Shown: positions 33,034-41,449 of the stretch, one piece after another
How positions within the stretch are numbered: the stretch's first letter is position 1
Layout: each line of letters starts with the position of its first letter
From: Geojedonia litorea
GTDB lineage: Bacteria > Bacteroidota > Bacteroidia > Flavobacteriales > Flavobacteriaceae
Direction of reading: 5' to 3'
Length of the DNA stretch: 64,000 bases
Assembly (NCBI RefSeq): GCF_042654525.1
Contig: NZ_JBHSGP010000014.1
Location: forward strand, 1,116,001 to 1,180,000
The notes under the pieces: generated by a model
The model's input: the letters and a program-made list of their open reading frames with translations, nothing else
Databases searched by the model: none
Told to the model about the DNA's origin: nothing
Translations under genes and position numbers: made by a program

Positions 33034-35028
33034 ATGACAGATACTAAAGTGAAAATATTAGAACGAACACTACAGCGCGAACGAGTTGCTAGAAAACATG
33101 CAGAAACAATTTTAGAAAACAAATCTTTAGAATTGTACGAGCTTACAGAGAAGCTAAAAAACAACAACTCTTTATTAGAAAATTTATTAAATCAAAAAAA
33201 TCTAGAATTACAAGGCGTTTTCAAAAATATAGTAGATGCTTACTGTATCATGGATATGTATGGAAGTGTTTTAGAGCTAAATGAAGCTACGTTAAAACTT
33301 CTAGGTCTTAAGTCTAGACCAAAAAATTTAAACTTGCTAGATTTTTTACATATTGATGATGTCGTTGTGGCTTTTGATGCATTTAATGAACTAAAGTGGT
33401 CAGGGGAGTTTAAAGATTTAAGAGTTAGGATTGTTAGTCGAGACAAAAAAATAAAGCAGATTCACATCAATGCCAGTTTAATTTGCGATAGCCAAGGAAG
33501 GCCTGTTGCAGTCCAAGGAATAGCAAGAGATATCACCCAAGAATTTCAGGTAAAGCAAAATCTTATAGAGTCTGAAAGTAGACTTAAAACACTTATACTT
33601 AATTTAGATAGTGCCATTCTTCTGGAGGATGAGAGTGGTAAAGTTGTTTTTGTAAACACTATGTTTTGCAACCTCTTTGCAGAAGGTAAAAATCCTAATT
33701 CATTAATAAGTAAACCCGCAAGTACTTTATTAGAAATGTCAAAAGTTCATTTTGAAGACCAAGAAAAGCATGTTACTAGAATACATGAAATTAAAGATCA
33801 ACAAAAGGAGAGTTTAGGAGAAGAATTGTATTTGGTTAATGGCAAAATTTTAGAGCGTGATTTCATTCCCATAAAAGATGGTGGCGAAAATAAAGGGAAC
33901 TTATGGAGTTTTAGGGATATAACTCTCGAACGGAATTATTTTAAAACATTAGAAGCTGAAAAACATAAATATAGCAGTATTATTGCCAATATGCATCTTG
34001 GTTTAATAGAGGCTAATGTCCAAAACAAAATTATTCTAGTTAATCAGAGCTTTGAAAAATTGTCAGGATACTCTAAAAAAGAATTGATAGGCAAAGACGC
34101 CATTAAACTGTTAGTCCCAAATGAGGATAAGGCTTTAGCTCAAAAAATTGTGGCAAAAACCAAAGCTGGCCTCATTGGTTCGCAAGAAGTTTCTATAAAA
34201 ACAAAAACAGGTGAGTGTAAATCTGTTTTAGTGAGTTCTGCACCTAATTATGATATTACTGGACAACAGGCTGGTTCTATAGGTGTAGTATTAGATATTA
34301 CAGTTTTGAAAGAATTAGAAAGTCAAAAAGAAGATTTACTTAAAACTTTAGAAAAAAGTAATAATGAATTACAAGAATATGCCCATGTGGTATCACATGA
34401 CTTAAAATCACCCTTAAGAAATATATTTGCATTAGTAGCCTGGATAAAGGAAGATTCTATCAATAGTTTAAGCCATGAAAGTTTGGCCAATTTAGCTATG
34501 ATAGAATCTACTTTAGAGCATATGGAACGACTAATTTCTGATATTCTAGATTACTCTAGTATTAAAATAGATAAAAATAGGATAGAGCCAGTAGATATAA
34601 ATGAAATTGTTGATGAAGTTAAAGAAATATTAATTATTCCAAAACATATTTCAGTAAACACCCTTAATAAACTTCCAGTAATCAATGGTGATAAAGTAAG
34701 ATTTCAACAATTGTTTCAAAATTTAATTGAAAATGCTGTGAAATATATTGATAAACCTAAAGGCCTCGTGCGTATTGCTTTTGAAGAACAGCCCTCTCAT
34801 TATCAATTTTCAATTTCTGACAATGGCATTGGAATTCAAGAAAAATATTTTGACAAAATTTTCGAAATTTTTAATTCACTGTCTAATGTTAAAAATTCTA
34901 GTGGGGTAGGGCTAAACATTGTAAAAAAAATAGTTCAAATGTATAATGGTAACATTTGGCTAGAAAGTGAGACTAGTAAAGGGTCAACATTTTATTTCAC
35001 AATAGCAAAATCAATTAAAATCAATTAA
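33034..35028 (+). CDS. Soluble PAS-domain histidine kinase 1
   Basis: A 664-residue kinase without membrane helices. It starts with a coiled coil carrying LERTLQRERVARKHAE and LENKSLELYELTEKL, then has about three PAS domains (~60-175, 185-300, 315-430), a HisKA H box (HVVSHDLKSPLRN, His455) and an ATPase (NLIENAVKYI, DNGIGIQEKYF, SSGVGLNIVKKIV). The same coiled coil opens kinase 2 two genes later. Only three bases separate it from the H-NOX gene, so the two are surely cotranscribed. Being cytosolic, it is a suitable partner for a soluble gas sensor; direct contact is inferred. Confidence 0.9.
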   Translation: MTDTKVKILERTLQRERVARKHAETILENKSLELYELTEKLKNNNSLLENLLNQKNLELQGVFKNIVDAYCIMDMYGSVLELNEATLKLLGLKSRPKNLNLLDFLHIDDVVVAFDAFNELKWSGEFKDLRVRIVSRDKKIKQIHINASLICDSQGRPVAVQGIARDITQEFQVKQNLIESESRLKTLILNLDSAILLEDESGKVVFVNTMFCNLFAEGKNPNSLISKPASTLLEMSKVHFEDQEKHVTRIHEIKDQQKESLGEELYLVNGKILERDFIPIKDGGENKGNLWSFRDITLERNYFKTLEAEKHKYSSIIANMHLGLIEANVQNKIILVNQSFEKLSGYSKKELIGKDAIKLLVPNEDKALAQKIVAKTKAGLIGSQEVSIKTKTGECKSVLVSSAPNYDITGQQAGSIGVVLDITVLKELESQKEDLLKTLEKSNNELQEYAHVVSHDLKSPLRNIFALVAWIKEDSINSLSHESLANLAMIESTLEHMERLISDILDYSSIKIDKNRIEPVDINEIVDEVKEILIIPKHISVNTLNKLPVINGDKVRFQQLFQNLIENAVKYIDKPKGLVRIAFEEQPSHYQFSISDNGIGIQEKYFDKIFEIFNSLSNVKNSSGVGLNIVKKIVQMYNGNIWLESETSKGSTFYFTIAKSIKIN

Positions 35029-35031
35029 AAT

Positions 35032-35571
35032 ATGAAAGGAATAGTATTTACAGAGTTTTTGACATTAGTAGAAAACAAATTTGGTTTAGATGTGGCTGAT
35101 CAAATTATTGAAGAATCAAATCTAGAATCAAATGGGGCTTATACTTCTGTAGGTACTTATGATTTTTCTGAAATGTTAAGTTTGTTGTCAAACCTTAGTG
35201 CTTTAAGTAAAATTAGTGTAGATGATTTGTTGCAAATCTATGCAGAGCATTTTTTTGATGTACTATTAAAAAGTTACCCTCATTTTTTTAAGACCCATAA
35301 CGACCCTATAGAATTTTTGTCGGTTGTAGAAAGTCATATTCATGTAGAAGTTTTAAAAATATATCCAGATGCAGAGTTGCCAAGTTTTAAAGTGTTAGAG
35401 AAAACTAAAGATAAGTTAATTATGGTTTATACCTCCTCTAGAGCAATGTATACCTTTGGTTTAGGTTTAATGCATAAAACGTTCAAACATTATAATTGTA
35501 AGGCTAATATATTAGTTGAAAAGATTAAGGAAGATGGCACCCAAGTTAAATTTAGTATTAATAAAATATAA
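35032..35571 (+). CDS. H-NOX haem nitric oxide/oxygen-binding protein
   Basis: A 179-residue stand-alone H-NOX (HNOB) domain. The proximal haem ligand is His104 in HVEVLKIYPDAELP, with Pro117 at the +13 position where H-NOX proteins keep a haem-bending proline. The propionate-binding YxSxR motif is Y133-T-S135-S-R137. Aligning without gaps from this motif, the residue matching the distal Tyr140 of the oxygen-binding Thermoanaerobacter protein is Phe142, so NO-selective binding is predicted. It lies between two kinases, touching both genes (3-bp gap; 1-bp overlap). In proteobacteria such proteins regulate their partner kinase by NO; here the output appears to be LytTR control. Confidence 0.93.
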   Translation: MKGIVFTEFLTLVENKFGLDVADQIIEESNLESNGAYTSVGTYDFSEMLSLLSNLSALSKISVDDLLQIYAEHFFDVLLKSYPHFFKTHNDPIEFLSVVESHIHVEVLKIYPDAELPSFKVLEKTKDKLIMVYTSSRAMYTFGLGLMHKTFKHYNCKANILVEKIKEDGTQVKFSINKI

Positions 35572-37679
35572 TGGAAATGTTGTCAAACAAGGTTCTAGAA
35601 AGGTCATTGCTTAGAGAGCGAATGGGGAGAAAGCATGCCGAAAATTTGCTTGAAGACAAAACCCTTGAATTATTTTTATTGACACAAAGATTTCAAAACA
35701 TAACTGAAAAATTGCAAGATAGTTTAAAGGATAAAAACCTTAAACTTGAAGCGGTGTTCTCAAACAGTAACGATGCTTATATACTTATCGACGAACATGG
35801 TAATATTAAAAACATAAATCAACATTCGGTCGATTTGTTTAATATGGGTGTTGATTTGAAACAGCTTAACGTATTAGATACTATTTATAGAGAAGATTTA
35901 GATAAATATGCAAAAGGTCTAGAAAGACTTTATAAAAAAGGCGAGTTGAAAAACTTTTTTATAAGGATCTGGGACAAAGATGAAGTTATTAGAACTGTTC
36001 AAATTAATGCAAGCGCTATTTATGATGAGCAAAAGAGGCCAATTGGTGCTCATGGTATTGTAAGAGACGTTTCAGAGAGTGAAGCCGATAAGCAAAAAAT
36101 AAAAGTACAAAAGGATGAGTTAAATATAATCATTGAAAATTCACCAATTGGGGTGTGTTTGTATAAAGGGGATACGTTAAGTAGTGTCCTTAAGGTCAAT
36201 AATGCCTTATGTGAAATGACCGGATATTCTGAACAAGAATTTCTAAATTTTAATGGTAAAGATCTTACCTACCACGGAGACAAACTCGCCACCCAACGAT
36301 TAAGAAAAAAATTGAACGAAGGTGAGATTAAATCGTTTCAACTAGAGAAACGTTTCGTCAGAAAGGATGGGTCTTTGCTGTGGGCTAAAACTTATGTAAA
36401 ATCAATTTTAAATGGTAACGGGGAGATTGCATATAATATTGCCTTAATTGAAGATATTACTCAAGAACGTGAACAAAGTATTGTGTTAAATACAATTAAT
36501 TATATTACAAGAGATATATTAGGAAATGTTGAAGTGCAATCAATTGCAAGTGTAGTGGTTAAACATGTATGTAATTATTTGCAGGCCGATCATTGTGAAT
36601 TTATTATTGTTGACCAAGTTAAGAAGAATTATAAACCAATTGCCTATTCAAATTTTAGTGGTAAAGGTGATTGTGGTAAAGGAGAAATAATAAAGGCCGT
36701 AAGCAGAAGTGCTATTGAGGACGTCATTAACAGTAAAAAACCCGAATTAATTCACAAAGCTATTACGAGTAATCATCAAATAAATGGCGTGCAAAAAAAC
36801 GCTTCTCAAATTATTGTTCCTGTGGTAATTGATAACCAAGTGTTGGCTGTTATTCACTCCTTTCATGATAGCGAATATCGTTTTAATGATATAAATTTAA
36901 ATACCCTTACTAATATTGCTAATATTGTGTCTATTCAGCTTAGAAATGCGATTAATTTAAAGAAGCTGAAAAAAGCAGAACAAAAAAATAAACTGTTATT
37001 GAAACAATTAAAGCTTAAAAATGAAGACTTAAGTGAATACGCACATGCCGTGACACATGATCTAAAATCTCCAATGAGAAGTATTTCTAGTTTATTGAGT
37101 TGGACTAAAGAAGATTATGGCGCCAATTTAGACGATGGTGCATTGGCTAATTTTGATATTATTCAATCTAAACTTCAGTTAGTGCACAATTTAATAGATG
37201 GAATACTTGAATATTCTCAATCAGATGTAGAAAGCTCTGTTGAAGGTGATATTAATGTGAATGTAGTCATCCAAGACATTCTAAATATTATACACATCCC
37301 AAATAACTTTACAATTAATATTCAAGATCAATTACCAAGTATAATTGGTCATAGATCTAAAGTGCAACAACTATTTCAAAATTTGATTTGTAATTCAATA
37401 AAGTATAACGATAAGCCTAAAGGAATAATTGATGTTGGATATTTTGAAAAAGGCAATAATTATGTGTATTTTGTTAAAGATAACGGCATTGGCATTGATC
37501 ATAAGTACTTTAAGAAAGTGTTTAAGATATTTAACAAATTAGATAGTAATGATAATTCAACAGGGATTGGTTTAGCAATTGTAAAAAAAATAGTGGAATT
37601 TTATGATGGGAAGATTTGGTTAGAAAGCACCCCTGAACAAGGAACAACATTCTTTATTAAACTAAAAAAATCAGCATGA
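35571..37679 (+). CDS. Soluble PAS/GAF histidine kinase 2
   Basis: A 702-residue cytosolic kinase: N-terminal coiled coil (LERSLLRERMGRKHAENLLE) nearly the same as in kinase 1, two PAS domains (~58-175 and 180-300, the second with an RFVRKDGSLLWAKTYV PAC strand), a GAF domain (~315-465, ILGNVEVQSIASVVVKHV), H box AVTHDLKSPMRS with His496, and ATPase boxes DNGIGIDHKYF and TGIGLAIVKKIV. Its ATG shares one base with the H-NOX stop, and its stop overlaps the Hpt gene (ATGA). It likely receives the H-NOX signal and passes phosphate to the Hpt protein; which kinase binds H-NOX is unknown. Confidence 0.9.
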   Translation: MEMLSNKVLERSLLRERMGRKHAENLLEDKTLELFLLTQRFQNITEKLQDSLKDKNLKLEAVFSNSNDAYILIDEHGNIKNINQHSVDLFNMGVDLKQLNVLDTIYREDLDKYAKGLERLYKKGELKNFFIRIWDKDEVIRTVQINASAIYDEQKRPIGAHGIVRDVSESEADKQKIKVQKDELNIIIENSPIGVCLYKGDTLSSVLKVNNALCEMTGYSEQEFLNFNGKDLTYHGDKLATQRLRKKLNEGEIKSFQLEKRFVRKDGSLLWAKTYVKSILNGNGEIAYNIALIEDITQEREQSIVLNTINYITRDILGNVEVQSIASVVVKHVCNYLQADHCEFIIVDQVKKNYKPIAYSNFSGKGDCGKGEIIKAVSRSAIEDVINSKKPELIHKAITSNHQINGVQKNASQIIVPVVIDNQVLAVIHSFHDSEYRFNDINLNTLTNIANIVSIQLRNAINLKKLKKAEQKNKLLLKQLKLKNEDLSEYAHAVTHDLKSPMRSISSLLSWTKEDYGANLDDGALANFDIIQSKLQLVHNLIDGILEYSQSDVESSVEGDINVNVVIQDILNIIHIPNNFTINIQDQLPSIIGHRSKVQQLFQNLICNSIKYNDKPKGIIDVGYFEKGNNYVYFVKDNGIGIDHKYFKKVFKIFNKLDSNDNSTGIGLAIVKKIVEFYDGKIWLESTPEQGTTFFIKLKKSA

Positions 37680-37996
37680 GAGAAACGCCTAAATTAACAT
37701 ATATAAAAGAGTTGTCAGGAGGAGATTTAGAGTTTGAAAATCGTTTGTTGTCGGTAATTGATAAAGAGTTCCCATTTGAGAAAGAGACTTACTATAAAAA
37801 CTTGAAAGATAAAAATTACCAAAAAGTGGCCGAAAATGTACATAAGCTTAAGCACAAAATTAATATTTTAGGTCTTGAGAAAAGCTATGCCATTGCAGTG
37901 GCGTACGAAAACGATCTAAAAGAAAATAATGATGAACTTAAAAATGAGTTTGAGGACATACTTAAAACTATAACAACATATTTAAATCAACTTTAA
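37676..37996 (+). CDS. Histidine phosphotransfer (Hpt) protein
   Basis: A 106-residue all-helical protein with the Hpt motif VHKLKHKINILGL; the first histidine (His56) is the expected phosphate carrier, with the ILG turn after it. An Hpt protein implies a multistep phosphorelay, but neither kinase of this cluster has an attached receiver. The stand-alone receiver upstream could therefore be the intermediate, or the LytTR receivers are the direct acceptors. It overlaps kinase 2 and lies ten bases before the first LytTR gene. Confidence 0.85.
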   Translation: MRETPKLTYIKELSGGDLEFENRLLSVIDKEFPFEKETYYKNLKDKNYQKVAENVHKLKHKINILGLEKSYAIAVAYENDLKENNDELKNEFEDILKTITTYLNQL

Positions 37997-38006
37997 TCAA
38001 ATTTTT

Positions 38007-38720
38007 ATGACTTGTATATTTATAGATGATGAAGAGGCTGCTAGGACAATTCTGCACCAGTTGAGTTCAAATATTAAAAATTTGGATGTTATTGAAGAAT
38101 TTTCAAATGCCATTGACGCAATGAAATTTTTAAATAAAAATGAAGTTGATCTTATATTACTAGATATTCACATGCCTGATTTTACAGGATTCGATTTTAT
38201 ACAAACTTTAAAAAATCCACCTAGAATAATCCTCACAACTTCAGATAAAAACTTTGCAATTGAAGCTTTTGAATACGATTGTATTGTTGACTATTTAGTA
38301 AAACCTTTAAGTCAATCTAGGTTTACTAAAGCCATACAAAAAGCAGAAACATTTAATTTAGAATCTGAAAACTCTATAAGTACGTCGTCATCAAATACTG
38401 GTTCAACAGACAAAGAATTGTTTGTTAATATTGATAGGCGTTTAATTAAAATTGATATCCCTACCATCAAATTAGTTGAAGCTAAAGGCGATTATATTTT
38501 GCTAAAAACAGAAACCAAGAATTACACTGTACACTCCACCCTTAAGAAAATTGTTGAAAAACTACCAGATGATCAATTTTTAAAAGTACACCGATCCTAT
38601 GTTATAAATACAAGTAAAATTATTGACATTGAAGACAATAGTGTACTAATAGATAGAGATGTAATTCCTGTTAGTCGATCAAATAGACCTGAACTCATGA
38701 GAAGACTTAATTTGCTTTGA
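38007..38720 (+). CDS. LytTR response regulator 1
   Basis: A 237-residue protein: receiver with D7-D8-E9 and phospho-acceptor Asp53 (ILLDIHMPDFTGF), Lys in YLVKPLS, a Ser/Thr-rich linker (~125-140), and a LytTR DNA-binding domain (LFVNIDRRLIKIDI, LVEAKGDYILLKT, FLKVHRSYVINTSKI, VIPVSRSNRPELMRRLN). LytTR domains contact paired direct repeats, and such repeats precede several units of this region, so those are the likely targets. It is the last gene of the kinase/H-NOX operon. Confidence 0.92.
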   Translation: MTCIFIDDEEAARTILHQLSSNIKNLDVIEEFSNAIDAMKFLNKNEVDLILLDIHMPDFTGFDFIQTLKNPPRIILTTSDKNFAIEAFEYDCIVDYLVKPLSQSRFTKAIQKAETFNLESENSISTSSSNTGSTDKELFVNIDRRLIKIDIPTIKLVEAKGDYILLKTETKNYTVHSTLKKIVEKLPDDQFLKVHRSYVINTSKIIDIEDNSVLIDRDVIPVSRSNRPELMRRLNLL

Positions 38721-38776
38721 TGTTAAACTATTTTAATAAAATAAAATTTATTAATTAGCTCAAAAATCAACTGCTC

Positions 38777-38839
38777 GTCTAACTATAACCGTACTCTAAC
38801 GAATAACTACAACATAATATGTTTTGCTGGTTAATTTTG
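38777..38839 (+). promoter_or_regulatory. LytTR-type operator and promoter of LytTR gene 2
   Basis: Half-sites GTCTAACTAT (38777-38786) and AACGAATAAC (38798-38807) repeat with a 21-bp period between their core C bases. The box TAATTTTG (38832-38839) fits TAnnTTTG exactly and begins 32 bp after the second core C, as at the other sites. The half-sites are degenerate; the spacing is what makes the case. Confidence 0.5.
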
Positions 38840-38864
38840 ATATTTAATCAAAAAAAACCTACTT

Positions 38865-39572
38865 ATGAAATGTATTATTATTGATGATGAGGCTACAGCC
38901 ATAGAAATTCTATATAACCATTGCACAAAAATTAATGGTCTAGAGGTTCTAAAAACTTTTGATAATGCTGGAGATGCCCTTAACTTTTTGGACTTGCATG
39001 AAATAGATTTAATTTTTTTAGACATCCACATGCCTGTTCTCTCCGGATACGAATTCTTGGATGCTCTATCTAAACGCCCAAAAATTGTACTTACCACTTC
39101 TGATCACAACCTTGCTATTAAAGCTTATGAATATAAGTGTATAGTTGATTTTTTAGGAAAACCTTATTCTTTTCCAAGATTTATAAATTCTATTAACAAA
39201 GTTAATAGGTCATTTAAAATTGAAAAATGTAAAGAGCTTTCCCCCATAAAAACAGAAAAAATTAATGATTTATATATAAATATTGATAAAAAGCTAGTTA
39301 GGATTAAAGTAAATGATATAGATTATATAAAAACTTTAAATAAGAAAGTACAAATCTGTACGAATAATCAGAACTACCTAATTAAATCTTCATTAAGTAA
39401 AATATTAGTAAAACTGCCAAAATTTAAATTTTTAAAAGTTCACCAATCTTATATTATAAATATTACTAAAATCATTGATATTAAAAATAATAACATATTA
39501 ATCAATAATGATTCTATCCCTGTTAGCAGGCTTAATAAGGCCGAACTTTTAAGACGAATTAACCTGATCTAA
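38865..39572 (+). CDS. LytTR response regulator 2
   Basis: A 235-residue paralog of LytTR regulator 1 with the same domain order: D7-D8-E9, Asp53 in IFLDIHMPVLSGYEFL, Lys in FLGKPYSF, and LytTR domain with FLKVHQSYIINITKI and SIPVSRLNKAELLRRIN. It is more AT-rich and Lys/Asn-rich than its neighbour and has its own promoter with a LytTR-like operator, suggesting autoregulation or control by regulator 1. A LytTR site for the next gene begins 27 bp after its stop. Confidence 0.9.
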   Translation: MKCIIIDDEATAIEILYNHCTKINGLEVLKTFDNAGDALNFLDLHEIDLIFLDIHMPVLSGYEFLDALSKRPKIVLTTSDHNLAIKAYEYKCIVDFLGKPYSFPRFINSINKVNRSFKIEKCKELSPIKTEKINDLYINIDKKLVRIKVNDIDYIKTLNKKVQICTNNQNYLIKSSLSKILVKLPKFKFLKVHQSYIINITKIIDIKNNNILINNDSIPVSRLNKAELLRRINLI

Positions 39573-39599
39573 ACTTTGAAAAGGAATAAGTGTTTATTC

Positions 39600-39663
39600 A
39601 CCTACACTTAACGCTTATTCGTCGAAATTACAAAGGTGAGAGTTAAGCCTTAACCTACATTTG
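39600..39663 (+). promoter_or_regulatory. LytTR-type operator and promoter of the first surface subunit gene
   Basis: Half-sites ACCTACACTT (39600-39609) and GTCGAAATTA (39621-39630) have a 21-bp period. The -7 box TACATTTG (39656-39663) matches TAnnTTTG exactly and lies 33 bp after the second core C. The start codon follows 35 bp after the box. Confidence 0.65.
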
Positions 39664-39698
39664 CTCTATATTAATATTAACAATTTAAACATTTAATT

Positions 39699-40328
39699 AT
39701 GAAAAAAATTAACCTACTTTTTATGACATTTTTAGCATTAACTGCTCAAAATGTAATGGCCCAAGACAACGATGACACCAACGTAGATCAACATGAATTA
39801 CAAGTGTTAGTTCAAGAAGTTGCACTTTTAGACATCTGGGATGCGAGCTTAGCTACACCTGCTGATGTTGGAGTGATTGCTTTTGATATGGGAGATGCTA
39901 CAACTATCAACACCAATGCCGAAGCTGGTCTTTATGATTTTACGGCTTTAAGTTATACTGACTTGTGGCTAAATTATACTAGTGTTGTTTCTGCTGCTGA
40001 ACCAACCCGAAATATCTCTGTGCGCTTTAGTGGAGGATCGTTTCCTGGCGGTGTACAACTTGTAATTACACCAGAAGAATCTAATGTGGAGAATGCTGAT
40101 AATGGTACTCCAGGAACAATAGATACTGCTAACCCTATAAAATTAGGTGCAAATGATATTGTAACCGGAGCGGCTCAAAGTATTGTAACACAAATAGAAA
40201 GTGTTTATACAGGAGATGAAGCTTTTGGTGTAAAACTTAAGTATACAATTGAACAGTTTGGAAGTTTTAGCAATTATATTGCTGGGTCTTATTCAACTCA
40301 AGTTGTTTATACGCTTTCTGATATTTAA
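39699..40328 (+). CDS. Secreted beta-sandwich protein, putative major fibre subunit
   Basis: A 209-residue protein with a signal peptide ending NVMAQ. The mature part is beta-rich and shares spaced blocks with the protein encoded just after the usher-like gene: VQEVALLDIWD versus VNAVSLVDVSP, DLWLNYTS versus DIWLNYTY, ISVRFSGGSFPGGVQL versus IYVRLSEPLPTGITL, and a final tyrosine/valine strand TQVVYTLSDI. I know no named family, but it looks like a pilin-type or WxL-like surface subunit with conserved last strand. It is a one-gene unit under its own LytTR-type promoter and with a strong terminator, as expected for an abundant subunit. Confidence 0.65.
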   Translation: MKKINLLFMTFLALTAQNVMAQDNDDTNVDQHELQVLVQEVALLDIWDASLATPADVGVIAFDMGDATTINTNAEAGLYDFTALSYTDLWLNYTSVVSAAEPTRNISVRFSGGSFPGGVQLVITPEESNVENADNGTPGTIDTANPIKLGANDIVTGAAQSIVTQIESVYTGDEAFGVKLKYTIEQFGSFSNYIAGSYSTQVVYTLSDI

Positions 40329-40354
40329 TCCCTATTCTCTTTTTTCCCCAATAT

Positions 40355-40384
40355 AAGCCCATTTTAATGGGCTTTTATTTTTTT
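40355..40384 (+). terminator. Rho-independent terminator after the subunit gene
   Basis: Stem AAGCCCAT (40355-40362) with ATGGGCTT (40367-40374), loop TTTA, then a T-rich tract. It separates the single subunit gene from the chaperone-usher-like operon. Confidence 0.8.
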
Positions 40385-40503
40385 AGTACCTCAAAGTATA
40401 ATATTTATGTGTCAGGTATCTAACTGTATATTTTTAATCATTTATCTACTATATACTTCTTCTAGATATACTAGAAACACTTAATGTAAATAAAATACTA
40501 CTG

Positions 40504-40566
40504 AACGACACTTAAACGCAAGTGAACGAAATAGAATTAATTCTTCACTATTTCAATATTTCTTTG
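40504..40566 (+). promoter_or_regulatory. LytTR-type operator and promoter of the chaperone-usher-like operon
   Basis: Half-sites AACGACACTT (40504-40513) and AACGAAATAG (40525-40534) have a 21-bp period. A TTTCTTTG box (one mismatch to TAnnTTTG) starts at 40559, 32 bp after the second core C. The first start codon is 41 bp beyond the box. Confidence 0.6.
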
Positions 40567-40606
40567 TTAAACAATTAAGTAAAATATTATAACCAAATAT
40601 CCAAAT

Positions 40607-41395
40607 ATGAAATCATTAGCAATATCTATTATCAGTTTTATAACATGCATTAATTTTTTACATGCCAATGTTGTTGTTTTAAATGGTTTAACTCATTCGT
40701 ATTCTGGAAGTGCAGGCCAAACGTTTGAAGGTTATATATTATTAGCTAACACTTCAAATGAACAACAACGTGTCACTTTTAGTTTGAGTGAAGCAATTTA
40801 CAGCTGTGAACAAGAACGTGTAATCGGAAATGACATTGATCATAAAAACTCTTCATCTAGTTGGTTCGAAAGTTCTGTTACTGATGTTACACTATCTCCC
40901 AAACAAAAGTATTCATTTAAATACAGCATTACTGTTCCTAACGATGAAACCTTAAATGGATCGTATTGGACAACTTTAATTGTTGACTTGGAAAAACCAA
41001 TAAGAGAAGAGAAAGTAAATAATATTGCACTAGGAACAAAAATAAGATATGCAATTAGACTACTCACTGATGTAAATAATAAAAACGAGGTTGCTATAGA
41101 TTTTAAAAGCATTAACCTAAAACTTAATCCAGTTAATCAAAAAAAGCAATTAGATGTGAAAATATTGAATGAGAGCCCATTTATTGAAAATGTTAAGCTT
41201 TCATTAGAGGTTTATGATGCTTATGGAAATAAAGTATTAGGAACTAAAACAAAAAGGGCCATTGTGTTTCCAGAGGTATGTAGAGATTTTTCAATTGACG
41301 TATCTGGACTTCCCGTTGGCGAATACCAATGTATTGTTTTAGCCGATTCAGATGAGGAGTACATTGGGACCAACATTAGTTTAACAATAAAGTAA
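40607..41395 (+). CDS. Periplasmic chaperone-like protein (PapD/WxLIP-like Ig domains)
   Basis: A 262-residue exported protein (signal peptide MKSLAISIISFITCINFLHA). The N-terminal domain shows AGQTFEGYILLANTSNEQQR, then SSSWFESSVTDVTLSPKQKY and LNGSYWTTLIV, the order of strands found in pilus chaperones and in the DUF916/WxL-interacting family, where a subunit strand is held between Ig domains. The second half is another Ig-like domain (IENVKLSLEVYDAYGNKV and GLPVGEYQCIVLADS). It lies 54 bp before the usher-like gene. Chaperone function is inferred from fold pattern and neighbours; no sequence family is certain. Confidence 0.6.
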   Translation: MKSLAISIISFITCINFLHANVVVLNGLTHSYSGSAGQTFEGYILLANTSNEQQRVTFSLSEAIYSCEQERVIGNDIDHKNSSSSWFESSVTDVTLSPKQKYSFKYSITVPNDETLNGSYWTTLIVDLEKPIREEKVNNIALGTKIRYAIRLLTDVNNKNEVAIDFKSINLKLNPVNQKKQLDVKILNESPFIENVKLSLEVYDAYGNKVLGTKTKRAIVFPEVCRDFSIDVSGLPVGEYQCIVLADSDEEYIGTNISLTIK

Positions 41396-41449
41396 TCTTT
41401 AATACTAGCCCTAATAAAATATCTACTCCTCTAATTTTTTAGAATAACT

